This document shows positions 9,086 through 18,341 of a DNA stretch of 64,000 nt, piece after piece (position 1 is the first letter of the stretch; each line of letters starts with the position of its first letter). The notes beneath the pieces are model-generated. The model made no database searches and was not told the DNA's origin. It was given only the letters and a program-made list of their open reading frames with translations. The position numbers and the translations under genes were made by a program. This DNA comes from Sporosarcina psychrophila (lineage in GTDB: Bacteria; Bacillota; Bacilli; Bacillales_A; Planococcaceae), in contig NZ_CP014616.1 in NCBI RefSeq assembly GCF_001590685.1, forward strand, positions 2,417,001 to 2,481,000, written 5' to 3'.

Positions 9086-9616
9086 ATGACTAAAGAAATA
9101 GTTGAAAAAGCCACATTTGCTGGTGGTTGTTTTTGGTGTATGGTGAAACCATTTAAAGAGTGGGACGGTATCCACGACGTCGTATCCGGTTATATGGGAG
9201 GACATGTTGTGAATCCTACATATGAAGATGTCAAAAAGGGCGACTCTGGTCATTTAGAGGTCGTCGAAATCACATATGATCCATCCGTTTTTTCCTATGA
9301 TAAATTACTGGATGTATTTTGGCAGCAAATCGACCCGACCGATGCAGATGGACAATTCCAAGACCGCGGACATTCGTATTCAACAGCTATCTTCTATTAT
9401 ACAGATGAGCAGCGTCAAATTGCCGAAACGTCTAAAGATAAACTTGGTGCAAGCGGTACATTCTCTAAACCGATTGTGACACCAATCCGTCCCACTGAAA
9501 CATTTTACCGTGCAGAAGACTATCACCAGGATTATCACGCAAAAGAACAAGGGCATTACGAAGAAGACCGCGCACTTTCTGGTCGGGATGAATTTATCGC
9601 AGGGCACTGGTCGTAA
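9086..9616 (+). CDS. msrA: Peptide-methionine (S)-S-oxide reductase
   Basis: 176 residues. The catalytic GCFWC box is at residues 13-17, and the substrate pocket segments ([40 protein letters not shown]) follow in the usual order. MsrA repairs S-methionine sulfoxide in proteins using thioredoxin. There is no MsrB domain fused and no msrB next door. I start at the ATG at 9086 (AAAGGGTG upstream) instead of the GTG at 9074. A small hydrophobic ORF follows after 24 bases. Confidence 0.95.
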   Translation: MTKEIVEKATFAGGCFWCMVKPFKEWDGIHDVVSGYMGGHVVNPTYEDVKKGDSGHLEVVEITYDPSVFSYDKLLDVFWQQIDPTDADGQFQDRGHSYSTAIFYYTDEQRQIAETSKDKLGASGTFSKPIVTPIRPTETFYRAEDYHQDYHAKEQGHYEEDRALSGRDEFIAGHWS

Positions 9617-9640
9617 CAGTAAGAACTGGAGTGCCCGACA

Positions 9641-9715
9641 ATGTATTTCGTTAAACTACTAGCAATTTCTATGATATTCTTTATTTTTGGGATTAAAGCA
9701 GGACTTCCAAGCTAA
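9641..9715 (+). CDS. Possible 24-residue hydrophobic peptide
   Basis: An ATG with GGAG nine bases upstream opens MYFVKLLAISMIFFIFGIKA and stops four codons later. It sits between msrA and its terminator, so it is transcribed with msrA. The peptide could form one membrane helix. I do not recognise it; it may be chance. Confidence 0.4.
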   Translation: MYFVKLLAISMIFFIFGIKAGLPS

Positions 9716-9737
9716 GTCCCATCATATATGTAAAAAA

Positions 9738-9780
9738 CTGAATAATGAGCGCTTATCAAAGTACTCATTATTTAGTTTTT
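9738..9780 (+). terminator. msrA terminator
   Basis: AATAATGAG (9741-9749) pairs with CTCATTATT (9764-9772); the stem extends with one wobble and is followed by a T tract. Confidence 0.75.
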
Positions 9781-9833
9781 CCTGTTCTAAAAGAATAATC
9801 AATTTTACTAGAATTAAGATTGATAAACTTCTA

Positions 9834-10298
9834 TTATTTAACTACAAAATGTTGGATATACGGCGTCATATCTTTTAAAACGGCACGTAAACATTCAGGG
9901 TATAATGCGACTTCATTCAGTTCTTTGATTGGTGTCCATTTAAATATTAATCGCTCGCCTTCAATGCCATGAAAAGGGGCTTCGTTATATGAAGATGGAT
10001 TCCCCTTTGATGTTATCGCATAATAAAAGCCAATTTCATGAAAATCACTCCCGCCATGTTCAAAGAAATTCTCGATGACCAAAGCCATTCGGTCCACATG
10101 CACGTCAATTCCCAATTCTTCACGAAATTCCCTTTTAAGGCTGCTTTGCGAATCCTCCGCAATTTCAACTCTTCCCCCAGGAAGCGACCATTGCGACTCA
10201 TTTACATCCCGATGTAATAAAACATGCCCATTTTCAATCCAAATTCCAGCTACTCGATAATTAAATACAGCTTTTTCAGTTTTAAATACAACATCCAT
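9834..10298 (-). CDS. Nudix hydrolase
   Basis: 154 residues. The Nudix box is complete: GGRVEIAEDSQSSLKREF followed by REELGI, giving Gx5Ex7REUxEExGU. Family members hydrolyse nucleoside diphosphates linked to another moiety. The ATG at 10298 has AAGGGA about ten bases upstream; an ATG at 10307 is possible. Specificity cannot be assigned. The IS30 left end begins 52 bases upstream of the start, so the native promoter may have been altered. Confidence 0.9.
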   Translation of the reverse strand: MDVVFKTEKAVFNYRVAGIWIENGHVLLHRDVNESQWSLPGGRVEIAEDSQSSLKREFREELGIDVHVDRMALVIENFFEHGGSDFHEIGFYYAITSKGNPSSYNEAPFHGIEGERLIFKWTPIKELNEVALYPECLRAVLKDMTPYIQHFVVK

Positions 10299-10350
10299 GA
10301 ATTTCATTCCCTTCAAGTCAAGCTTTCTTATTTTGACTAGTTGTATAATC

Positions 10351-11490
10351 AAATGCAACAACCTTAAAACATGAAAAGCCACAGACAAACCGTGTATGAT
10401 CAGGTCGACTAAAACACAATCAATACGGAGGTTTATCTATGGCACAAACACATTCTACCACATTTAAACGCACCTATAAACGAGGCATGATTGCAGCGCT
10501 TCACGGCGAAGGGAAAATCCATGCAGGACATCTCAAACTCGATCGACTATGACCGTAGTATAATCTGGCGTGAATTAAAGCGTGGTACCGTAACACAGTT
10601 GAAAACCGGCCGCACCATGTACGAAGCCCACTTCCCAGAGACAGCCCAGGTCAAATACCAAGAAAATCAGAAAGCTTGCGGTGCCAAACCCAAGCTTGAT
10701 GAAACCATTGAATTTATCAAGTTTGCAGAGGCTAAGATATTGAATGATGAGTGGTCACCCGACGACGTCTGCGGATTTGCGTAGCGCAACAATCTCTTTG
10801 ATAAGGCACGCGTTTGTACAAAAACATTTTACAACTATATTGAGCTCAGACTCATCACTGTCAAAAATATTGATTTACCTATGAAGGTTCGCCTAAACAC
10901 AAAAACAAAAAGAAGCCGGGTAAACAAGCGTGTTCTTGGTCGTAGTATCGAAGAGCGCCCGACTGAAGTCGAGGATCGTGAAGTATTCGGCGATTGGGAA
11001 ATCGTTACTGCCATCGGAAAGAAGAGCCAGGACGAGGCACCTTTCACAATTACTGAACGTAAAACCCGTTAGGAGATCACCTTAAGGATTCTTGCCAAGA
11101 GTAGCTAAGCGGTAAGTGCTGCTTTCTGTGAACTACGAGACTAACTTCGCAAAGCTGTTTAAAACAATTATCGCTGATAACGGATCCGAATTCTCCGAAC
11201 TTAATACTTCCGTCTTCCGTGAAGGTACAGAGGTCTTCTTTGCCCATCCCTATACATCTTGCGAACGTGGAACGGATGAGGACCATAATGGATTAATCCA
11301 TCGTTTTATCCCGAAGTGGAAAACAATCACTTCAGTTTCTGAAGATACAATTCGCTATGCAGAAAACTAGTGTAATCGCCTGCCTAGAAAGATTCTTGGG
11401 TATCAAACGCCTGAAGAATGCTTCTTAGAAGAACTCTCCAATATAGCTTGAGTAACGGTTCGTCTGTACTTTCATGATTTATTGCATTTA
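10351..11490 (+). mobile_element. IS30-family insertion sequence, degenerate
   Basis: The left end starts AAATGCAACA and the right end, read in reverse, starts AAATGCAATA. Both continue with ATGAAA and an ACAGACRAACCG-like stretch, forming imperfect terminal inverted repeats. Length about 1.14 kb fits IS30. The transposase inside is dead. Confidence 0.8.
10439..11451 (+). pseudogene. IS30-family transposase, multiply broken
   Basis: The ATG at 10439 has a GGAGG site. The frame shifts near 10520, then continues with an HTH (DISNSIDYDRSIIWRELKRG), the NDEWSPDDVCG segment, EVFGDWEIVTA with the first catalytic D, KTIIADNGSEFSE with the second D, and the C-terminal NRLPRKILGYQTPEE typical of IS30 DDE transposases. 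There are at least three in-frame stops (after CGFA, ERKTR and RYAEN) and two frameshifts. It is inactive. Confidence 0.9.
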
Positions 11491-11541
11491 AGGTAGAAAA
11501 ATTAATAGTGTTTAGCTTATAATTTAAATGGGTGATTAAAA

Positions 11542-12315
11542 GTGACTATTCAACGTAAAAAGTTAATTGATACCTGCGATAACCGCAGGCTGTACAGTAA
11601 ATATTCACAAAAAAGTACACCGAGCGTAATTTTCATAGCTGGATTAGGCGATAGTTGTGAGACTTGGAACGAGGTCCAAGGCCGAATATCTCAGGAAACA
11701 TCTACCTTTTCTTACGACAGGGCGGGTGTTGGCAGGAGCCGTGTGACATCCGCCCCGCGGACTTGCCTTGATCTGGTAGAGGAGCTTTCCGAATTGTTGC
11801 TAGAGCTTGAGGTCCAACCGCCCTATGTATTGGTGGGGCATTCTTTTGGCGGTTTGGTCGCCAGATTGTATGCAAGCCTTTATCCGCAGGTCATTTCCGG
11901 TATAATTTTGGTTGATGCTGCGCCCGAATATAAAGAGCTTGCGTATGAAAAGGTTTTGCCTAAAAAGTTGGTTGCAGGAAATAGGGAATATTTCGAGAAT
12001 CCTATGTTAAATAGTGAGAAGATCGATAAGGTACAGAGTTATAAACAAATCGTTGATTATTTCCGAATAAGTGACATTCCTCTCTCAATTATCACAAGAG
12101 GCTTACCGGATAAGAGTGACGGGGAATGGCCTGATAAGGAAATACTGGAAATTGAGCAAAGGCTGCAAGTAGATTTCCAGTGGCTGTCAACGTCAAGCAA
12201 ACACCGGATTGCTTGTCGGAGCGGACATTATATTCATCACGATGAACCGGAAATTGTGATCGAGGAGATTATTATAATGCTGAAGGGGATGGGAAAGCAA
12301 ACGATGCAAGGATGA
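11542..12315 (+). CDS. Alpha/beta hydrolase
   Basis: 257 residues with the nucleophile elbow GHSFGG near residue 102, an early oxyanion segment FIAGLGDSCETWNEV, an acid candidate in LVDAAPE and a late histidine in RSGHYIHH. It starts at a GTG with GGGTGA upstream. The gene lies between a whole IS30 copy and an IS30 C-terminal fragment in the same orientation, and its body is visibly richer in G+C than its neighbours. Both facts point to recent transfer. The substrate is unknown. Confidence 0.85.
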   Translation: MTIQRKKLIDTCDNRRLYSKYSQKSTPSVIFIAGLGDSCETWNEVQGRISQETSTFSYDRAGVGRSRVTSAPRTCLDLVEELSELLLELEVQPPYVLVGHSFGGLVARLYASLYPQVISGIILVDAAPEYKELAYEKVLPKKLVAGNREYFENPMLNSEKIDKVQSYKQIVDYFRISDIPLSIITRGLPDKSDGEWPDKEILEIEQRLQVDFQWLSTSSKHRIACRSGHYIHHDEPEIVIEEIIIMLKGMGKQTMQG

Positions 12316-12345
12316 AATTTATGTTGGACCTTCAAATAATTAATA

Positions 12346-12553
12346 GTGAGCATTACCGGCCTTGTGAAGGTGAGTTGCTGCAGGATTTCGTAACTCTGAT
12401 GTGGAAGAAACAATCCGTTACGCCGAGGACTGGCGCAACCGTCTACCTAGAAAGATTCTAGACTACCGCACGCCATAAGAGTGCTTGTTAGAAGAACTCG
12501 CTAACATCGCCTGAGTCATGGTTAATGGGGACTTTTATGTTTTGTTGCATTTA
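12346..12553 (+). pseudogene. IS30 transposase C-terminal fragment and right end
   Basis: In frame, 12391-12514 reads VEETIRYAEDWRNRLPRKIL and on to LLEELANIA, with one internal stop, matching the end of the IS30 copy at 10439-11451. It is followed by a TTTTGTTGCATTTAA right end. It is a second, truncated, diverged copy. Confidence 0.8.
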
Positions 12554-12642
12554 ATATTACATTTTACGTAAAAATAATAGCAATAGTATCGGAAAGTAAA
12601 GATAAGTATTAAGTAAACGTATGCGTCAAACTATGCCCAACT

Positions 12643-12692
12643 AAAAAATGCCTACTCAGAACTGAAATAACTAATCCAGGTAAGCATTTTTT
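12643..12692. terminator. Bidirectional terminator-like hairpin
   Basis: AAAAAATGCCTAC (12643-12655) pairs with GTAAGCATTTTTT (12680-12692) with one mismatch; A and T tracts flank both sides. Confidence 0.7.
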
Positions 12693-12693
12693 A

Positions 12694-13200
12694 TTATTCG
12701 ATGTCGGTTTGAAATAATTCGTAATGGACGATATCATCTCGATTCAATATTTTTTTGACTTTTGGTTTTTCTATAGGAAAACCAAGACCTAGAATTGCAA
12801 CAATTTTAGGTCTGACGGGATGTTTAAAGCTTCCCTCACATCTGTTTCACGAACCCTCGACTCTTCTGCATCCTCTGAATGATAGACAGCATCAAACCCA
12901 ACGCCGAGCTGTAGATCCGTTGCAGCTAACCACATAAATGCTGTCGCGATGGATGCATCTTGCAGCCACTATTTACTGATACCAGGTCGCCCAGTCACAA
13001 CAATCGCCACTTGCGCAGTAGACAGCCATTTCATGAAGGGTGTCGTTTTTCAAAACAGCCAATTTTTCCACGTTTTTCAATGACGATAAATTCACGGGAA
13101 GGAAAATTATTCCCTGAAGGTGCATAAAGCTGAATCTATGATTTGATCCAGTAGGTCCCCAGAATTTCTTTCTCCTGAAAACTAGTGATTTCACGTCTTA
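12694..13200 (-). pseudogene. Nitroreductase family protein, degraded
   Basis: The minus strand encodes, in shifted frames, ENVEKLAVLKNDT-like sequence, then a V-T-GRPG segment, then DASIATAFMWLAATDLQLG, VGFDAVYHSEDAEESRVRE and finally EKPKVKKILNRDDIVHYE. This order is that of FMN-dependent nitroreductases. At least three frame changes and an internal stop break it. The N-terminal FMN-binding arginine segment is scrambled. Confidence 0.75.
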
Positions 13201-13312
13201 AACGTATAACTTCTACTATTGACAATTCCCCCCTGTACTTATAGGAAAGATATACTTTTAACTAATTATACCGTTAATTCCAACTACTCACATTTCCGAA
13301 GAATTGAGGTTC

Positions 13313-15232
13313 TTAAAGAACACGCTGCTCTATCTGTTGTTTAATTAGCAAAGCAAAGCCTTCAATAGATAAACACTCCGTTTTCTGACTACCAAATTCC
13401 CGAACATTCACCGTTCCATCACTAACCTCTTTGTCACCAAGAATAAGTGTATAAGAAACCTTCTGAAGTTGGGCTTCTCTTACCTTGTAGCCTAACTTTT
13501 CGTTCCGCTGATCAATTTCAACCCGTATGCCTTCATTTCTTAAAACGGATTGTACATTCAATGCGTAATCCAAATGTACACTTGAAACTGGAACAATTTG
13601 TACTTGCCTAGGAGCAAGCCATGTTGGAAAAGCACCTGCAAAATGTTCAATCAGTATGCCGAAAAAACGATCGATTGAGCCAAAAATTGCACGGTGAATG
13701 ACCACCGGCCGAACTTTTTCGTTGTTTTCATCAATATACGTGAGGTCAAACTTTTCAGGCATTTGGAAATCGAGTTGAATTGTGCCGCATTGGTGGCTGC
13801 GTCCAAGTGCATCTTTAATATGGAAGTCAATTTTTGGTCCGTAAAATGCACCATCCCCCTCATTTAATTGATAAGTAACTGCTAGATCATCTAATACATT
13901 CTTTAGAGCCTCTTCTGAATCATTCCAAATTTCATCACTTCCTAGTGATTGTTCTGGCCTAGTTGAAAGTTCAATCGAATATTCAAAACCAAAAGTTTGA
14001 TAAACTTCATCAATCAGATGAACAACTTGCTTTATTTCGCTTTTAATTTGATTATGCCTCACAAAAATATGCGCATCGTCTTGGCAAAATGTTCGAACCC
14101 TTAATAATCCGTTAAGAGCACCACTAAATTCATGTCGATGGACTTGACCGAATTCAGCCATACGTATTGGTAAATCACGGTATGAATGAAGACTATTTTT
14201 GAAAATTAGCATATGGCCCGGACAGTTCATCGGCTTCATAGCAAATTTTGCGTTTTCCACTTCTGAAAAATACATATTCTCATGGTAATGATCCCAGTGC
14301 CCCGATTGCTCCCACAGACGTTGATTCATCATGAAAGGCGTGTGGACTTCTGCGTACCCCGCCTTCGTCTGTAGTGCACGTGAAAAGTTCTCTAGCTCAG
14401 TGCGTATTATCTGCCCATTCGGTAAATAGAACGGCATGCCTGGTGCTTCCTCAGAGAACATGAATAATTCAAGTTGCTTTCCAAGTTTTCGATGATCCCT
14501 TTTTTCTGCTTCCTCCAAAAAATACAAATGCTGTTCTAAGTCTTTCTTTTTCAAAAAGGAAATTCCATAGATACGTTGCATCACTTGATTATCACTATCT
14601 CCCCGCCAATAAGCACCTGACACCTGCGTTAACTTGAATGCTTTTATCCATCCAGTTGACGGTAAATGTGGTCCGCGGCAAAGGTCTATAAATTCTCCTT
14701 GTTTATAAAGGGAAATTTTCTCGTCCGCTGGTATGTCTTTTAATAGTTCTAATTTAAACAATTCGCCACGCTTCTCAAATAGTTCTTCTGCCTCTCCATA
14801 CGTGACTTCTATACGTTCAATTTTCAAATCTTCTTCGATAATAGCTTGCATCTTTTTTTCAATCATTACTAAATCATTCGAAGTGACGCTTGTATCCGAT
14901 AGAAAGTCATAGTAAAAACCGTGTTCAATTATGGGGCCAATCCCTAACTTCGAATCGTCATAAAGTCTTTTAACCGCCTGCCCTAGCACATGTGCAGTTG
15001 TGTGCCTTAGAACTTCGAGTCCTTCTATCGATTCCTTTGTGAAAAGTGTAATCGCAGCATCCTCCATAATGCATTGTGATAAATCATATAATTGTTCATT
15101 CACTTTTCCCGCTACAACATTCTTTCTCAAACTTAAGCTAATGGACTGTGCAATATCCGCTAATGTAATACCTAGAGGAAAATTCTTTCGGCTACTGTCT
15201 GGAAATCGAATCTCAATTTGCTTGTCATTCAT
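13313..15232 (-). CDS. thrS: Threonyl-tRNA synthetase
   Basis: 639 residues with the full ThrRS order: TGS domain (residues 1-62), editing/SAD domain with HTTAHVLGQAVKR, the class II core with MKPMNCPGHM carrying the zinc cysteine, RVRTFCQDDAHIF (motif 2) and a C-terminal anticodon domain ending in KQQIEQRVL. It charges tRNA-Thr. I start at the ATG at 15232, where GGGGTG lies seven bases upstream; the open frame reaches back into the T-box leader. Two tandem threonine T-boxes precede it, as in Bacillus thrZ, so it may be the inducible ThrRS rather than the housekeeping one. Confidence 0.97.
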   Translation of the reverse strand: MNDKQIEIRFPDSSRKNFPLGITLADIAQSISLSLRKNVVAGKVNEQLYDLSQCIMEDAAITLFTKESIEGLEVLRHTTAHVLGQAVKRLYDDSKLGIGPIIEHGFYYDFLSDTSVTSNDLVMIEKKMQAIIEEDLKIERIEVTYGEAEELFEKRGELFKLELLKDIPADEKISLYKQGEFIDLCRGPHLPSTGWIKAFKLTQVSGAYWRGDSDNQVMQRIYGISFLKKKDLEQHLYFLEEAEKRDHRKLGKQLELFMFSEEAPGMPFYLPNGQIIRTELENFSRALQTKAGYAEVHTPFMMNQRLWEQSGHWDHYHENMYFSEVENAKFAMKPMNCPGHMLIFKNSLHSYRDLPIRMAEFGQVHRHEFSGALNGLLRVRTFCQDDAHIFVRHNQIKSEIKQVVHLIDEVYQTFGFEYSIELSTRPEQSLGSDEIWNDSEEALKNVLDDLAVTYQLNEGDGAFYGPKIDFHIKDALGRSHQCGTIQLDFQMPEKFDLTYIDENNEKVRPVVIHRAIFGSIDRFFGILIEHFAGAFPTWLAPRQVQIVPVSSVHLDYALNVQSVLRNEGIRVEIDQRNEKLGYKVREAQLQKVSYTLILGDKEVSDGTVNVREFGSQKTECLSIEGFALLIKQQIEQRVL

Positions 15233-15261
15233 CTTAAAACACCCCATCCAATTTTTTGTAT

Positions 15262-15504
15262 AAAAAAAAACCCGTCCCAAATAAAGGGACGAGTATGATT
15301 TACCCGTGATTCCACCCAAATTTCTAACACCATCCAACAATGGTGTTAACTCATGGCGCTGTAACGTAGCATTAACGGAATTAGTTACTTCATTTCACTA
15401 ATACAGCTCAAAAGTGGTAAATTATCTTCTGCGTTAGGAAGTTCTCAGCAATACTTCCCTCTCTGGAAACCATCAAAATAATTCATGTCTTTGTCATCGC
15501 TTTT
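15262..15504 (-). promoter_or_regulatory. T-box riboswitch (Thr), gene-proximal copy
   Basis: Read on the minus strand: a Stem I region with an AGAGAGGGAAG segment, a likely ACC (threonine) specifier eight bases before GAGCTG, the antiterminator core GGGTGGAATCACGG (15303-15317 on plus) and a G+C-rich terminator with nine U (15262-15291). Uncharged tRNA-Thr would pair with ACC and with UGGA and favour read-through. The core departs from the usual TGGNACCGCG. Confidence 0.9.
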
Positions 15505-15534
15505 ATCGTTATTCAGTTATATTTCTATACAAAT

Positions 15535-15765
15535 AAACACACCCATCCCTAGTAAAGGGACGAGTGTGTTTGCTCGTGATTCCACCCAAATTTCTAACAC
15601 CATCCAACAATGGCGTTTGCTCATGGTGCTGTAACGTAGCATAGACGGCTTCATGCAGCTCAAAAGTGGTAAATTGTTTTTCTAAGTTAGGAAGATTTCA
15701 GCAATACTTCCCTCTCTGGAAACCATCAAAACAATTCATGTCTTTATCATCGCTGTTACAAGTAT
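15535..15765 (-). promoter_or_regulatory. T-box riboswitch (Thr), distal copy
   Basis: A second full T-box unit, about 80% like the proximal one by eye: same ACC specifier context, same GGGTGGAATCACG core and its own terminator (15543-15565). Tandem T-boxes sharpen induction, as known for Bacillus thrZ. A TATACT -10 (minus strand, near 15768) lies just upstream, with no clear -35. Confidence 0.88.
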
Positions 15766-15867
15766 AGTTAAAATTCATTGAAATCGAATTAGTTAATATC
15801 CTACAACAAAGAAAATGGATTATCAAGCTTTTTTGGGTTGCATCCAATACAGTTTATGTATGATTAG

Positions 15868-16185
15868 TTAAAAAGGATACTCATAGTTAGGTTCATACTG
15901 GCCCATATCCTCAAATCATTTCATACCTAAAAAAGTAAAGCCGACCTTTTCCAATACCTTTAGTGACCTTTGACTATCAGGACTTCCAGATGCTGTGTAC
16001 ACGTGCACTTCTACATGATTTCCGGCAATTTCTAAGTAAGACTACGCTGTTTCTCTTGCGAAACCTTTGCCACTATATTTTTCATTATAATGATAAGTTA
16101 ATTCTATATTAATTAATAAATTCATACAATTAAATTCAGCAGTATTTATAATTTCATTAGCTACGTCAAAGGAGTAATTAATTAT
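15868..16185 (-). pseudogene. GNAT acetyltransferase relic
   Basis: The minus strand reads IELTYHYNEKYSGKGFARET, then VEVHVYTASGSPDSQRSLKV, then a C-terminal FEDMGQYEP. This parallels the intact GNAT at 23317-23820 (VELIYHYSKKSWGKGFATEA). Two in-frame stops, one after the acetyl-CoA loop and one before FED, inactivate it. Confidence 0.75.
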
Positions 16186-16427
16186 GAATATATCCAGAAA
16201 TCCATGTTCATTTTGTGGTTATATTCTCAGGGGTTTCCTCTCTTTCTTAAGGTAAGCGAAAAAACCTTTTGAACGAAATAATATGGGAATAATAACCCCA
16301 AGGATTATGCTAATTCCCGTGGGGTTACTTTATTCACACGTCAAGCAAGCTATATAAATGAGCGGAGTCACTGACATAAAACGTTTGCTGCTTGCGGCCA
16401 CTTAATAACAATAAAGAACGAAGGAGA
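16186..16427. terminator. Gap with terminator hairpin at 16291-16333
   Basis: AATAACCCCA (16291-16300) pairs with TGGGGTTACT (16320-16329), loop of 19 bases, T-rich on the plus side. It may end asnB transcription, although the minus-strand U tract is weak. No gene seen in the rest. Confidence 0.5.
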
Positions 16428-18278
16428 TTAGTTATCAATGATGTTTATGTTGTAGTTTACTAACCACATGTTAATTTGGGATAGGTGGGCGATGAGTTGG
16501 GGGCCTGTCATAAGCTGACCGAACCAAGGAACTTTGAATGAGGATCCGTCTGAATCGATGATGTCCTTGACTCTTTGTTTTGAGACAAGTTCTAGTAGGG
16601 GAGATGTTTTATTATCTAGGATGTCGTTTAACTTAGTCTTTACGAGTTTCATATATGTTTGATGATGTGTTTTAGGGTACGGACTCTTTTTCCGGTATAG
16701 AATTTCATTAGGAAGTACTCCTTCTAAAGCCTTTCGTAATATTCCTTTCTCTTGGCCGTTCAGCATTTTCATTTCCCACGGTATGTTCCAGGCATATTCA
16801 ACAATTCGGTGATCGGCGAATGGAACCCGTACTTCTAAACTTGCTCCCATACTCATGCGATCTTTTCGCTCCAGAAGCGTTGACATAAACCAAATCATAT
16901 TTAAATAAGACATTTCCCGGTGCCGTGCTTCTATTTGGGTTTCTCCCCCTAGAAGAGGCACTTCACTAATCGTTTCGTTATAGCGATTCCTCACATACCC
17001 TTCCAAATCGAGTTTCTTTTGCCAATGTGGAAGCAACAGCTGCTGTCTTTCCGTTTGTGACCGCATCCACGGAAACTCCTTTCCGTGCAGCAGTTCTTCT
17101 TTATAGAACCATGGATATCCTCCGAAGATCTCATCCGCACACTCACCAGACAATGCAACTGTATAATCTTGTTTCATCTGTTCGCAAAACCATAACAATG
17201 ATGAGTCTACGTCTGCCATACCAGGTAAATCTCTCATCATCACTGCTTCTTCCAACAGATTTGCCAGCTGATCATTATTTATAATAGCCGAGTGATGAAT
17301 AGACCCCAAATATTGTTGCATTTTCTCTATCCATGGTGCATCTTGATCAGGCTGAAAGGAACTCGCTTTGAAATATTGATTGTTGTGCTCGTAGTCAATG
17401 GAGTACGTATGAAGGGTACCGCGTCCCTCTTTTTTAAAATATTCTGAAGCAAATGAACTAATAGCACTCGAATCAATTCCTCCAGATAAGAATGTACAAA
17501 CAGGTACATCAGCAACTAACTGGCGCTCAACGGCATCCTTTACAAGAATTTTTACTTGTTCAGCCGTCTCATCTAACGTATGATGATGCTTTTTGCTTTC
17601 TACATTCCAATACCGCCAAGTTTTCAGTCCATTTCGATTGTAAATTAATGCATGAGCTGGGCGAAGTTCATTAATGCCCCGAAAGACACCATGACCAGGA
17701 GTCCGGGATGGCCCTAATCCAAATATTTCCTGAAACCCCTCCCTGTCCACTTCACTTTTCACTTTTGGATGTGCAAGTATTGCTTTAATCTCTGAACCAA
17801 ATATGAGCGATTCGTTTTCTTCACGATAAAATAGAGGTTTGACACCAAGTCGGTCTCTTGCCATAAAAAGCTGCTCTCGGTGTTGATCCCAAACAGCAAA
17901 TGCAAAAATTCCATTTAGATGCATTACGCAATTTTCTCCCCATTCGATATATGCCGTCAGTAACACTTCCGTATCGGAATATGACTGAAAAGAGTACCCT
18001 CTTTGTAGTAATTCCTTTCTAATTTCTTCTGTATTATAAAGCTCTCCGTTATATACGATAGTAAAAGTATGGTTGTTTTTTTCTATTGACATCGGCTGTA
18101 TACCTCCGGCAGGATCGACAACTATAAGCCGGGTATGACCAAGTAACAGATGGCGCGAACTCCATACATTAGAAGCATCCGGACCACGCTTCGCCAATGA
18201 ATTCGCCATCTTTTCCACAATGAATACTTGCTGTGTCAAATCTTGATGCCAATCAATCCATCCTGTTATTCCACACAC
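16428..18278 (-). CDS. asnB: Asparagine synthase (glutamine-hydrolysing)
   Basis: 616 residues. After the initiator the protein begins CGITGWID, so Cys2 is the N-terminal glutaminase nucleophile; this fixes the start at the GTG at 18278, with AAGGAG nine bases upstream. The synthetase half has the PP-loop SGGIDSS near residue 265 and ALSGECADEIFGGYPWF. It makes asparagine, or amidates another carboxylate, with glutamine as donor. It is 63 bases downstream of glnA. In Bacillus an AsnB amidates meso-diaminopimelate in peptidoglycan, which is interesting given dapF and dapL upstream. Confidence 0.95.
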   Translation of the reverse strand: MCGITGWIDWHQDLTQQVFIVEKMANSLAKRGPDASNVWSSRHLLLGHTRLIVVDPAGGIQPMSIEKNNHTFTIVYNGELYNTEEIRKELLQRGYSFQSYSDTEVLLTAYIEWGENCVMHLNGIFAFAVWDQHREQLFMARDRLGVKPLFYREENESLIFGSEIKAILAHPKVKSEVDREGFQEIFGLGPSRTPGHGVFRGINELRPAHALIYNRNGLKTWRYWNVESKKHHHTLDETAEQVKILVKDAVERQLVADVPVCTFLSGGIDSSAISSFASEYFKKEGRGTLHTYSIDYEHNNQYFKASSFQPDQDAPWIEKMQQYLGSIHHSAIINNDQLANLLEEAVMMRDLPGMADVDSSLLWFCEQMKQDYTVALSGECADEIFGGYPWFYKEELLHGKEFPWMRSQTERQQLLLPHWQKKLDLEGYVRNRYNETISEVPLLGGETQIEARHREMSYLNMIWFMSTLLERKDRMSMGASLEVRVPFADHRIVEYAWNIPWEMKMLNGQEKGILRKALEGVLPNEILYRKKSPYPKTHHQTYMKLVKTKLNDILDNKTSPLLELVSKQRVKDIIDSDGSSFKVPWFGQLMTGPQLIAHLSQINMWLVNYNINIIDN

Positions 18279-18341
18279 TCGCAATCACTCCTTCTCATTA
18301 GAAATTTACATATTAGCTTTTTTTCACTATCCACCGCTTCA

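Noticed and set aside
10786..11370. TAG stops in the IS30 transposase as programmed recoding
   Set aside because: Frameshifts elsewhere in the same gene and missing parts show ordinary decay.
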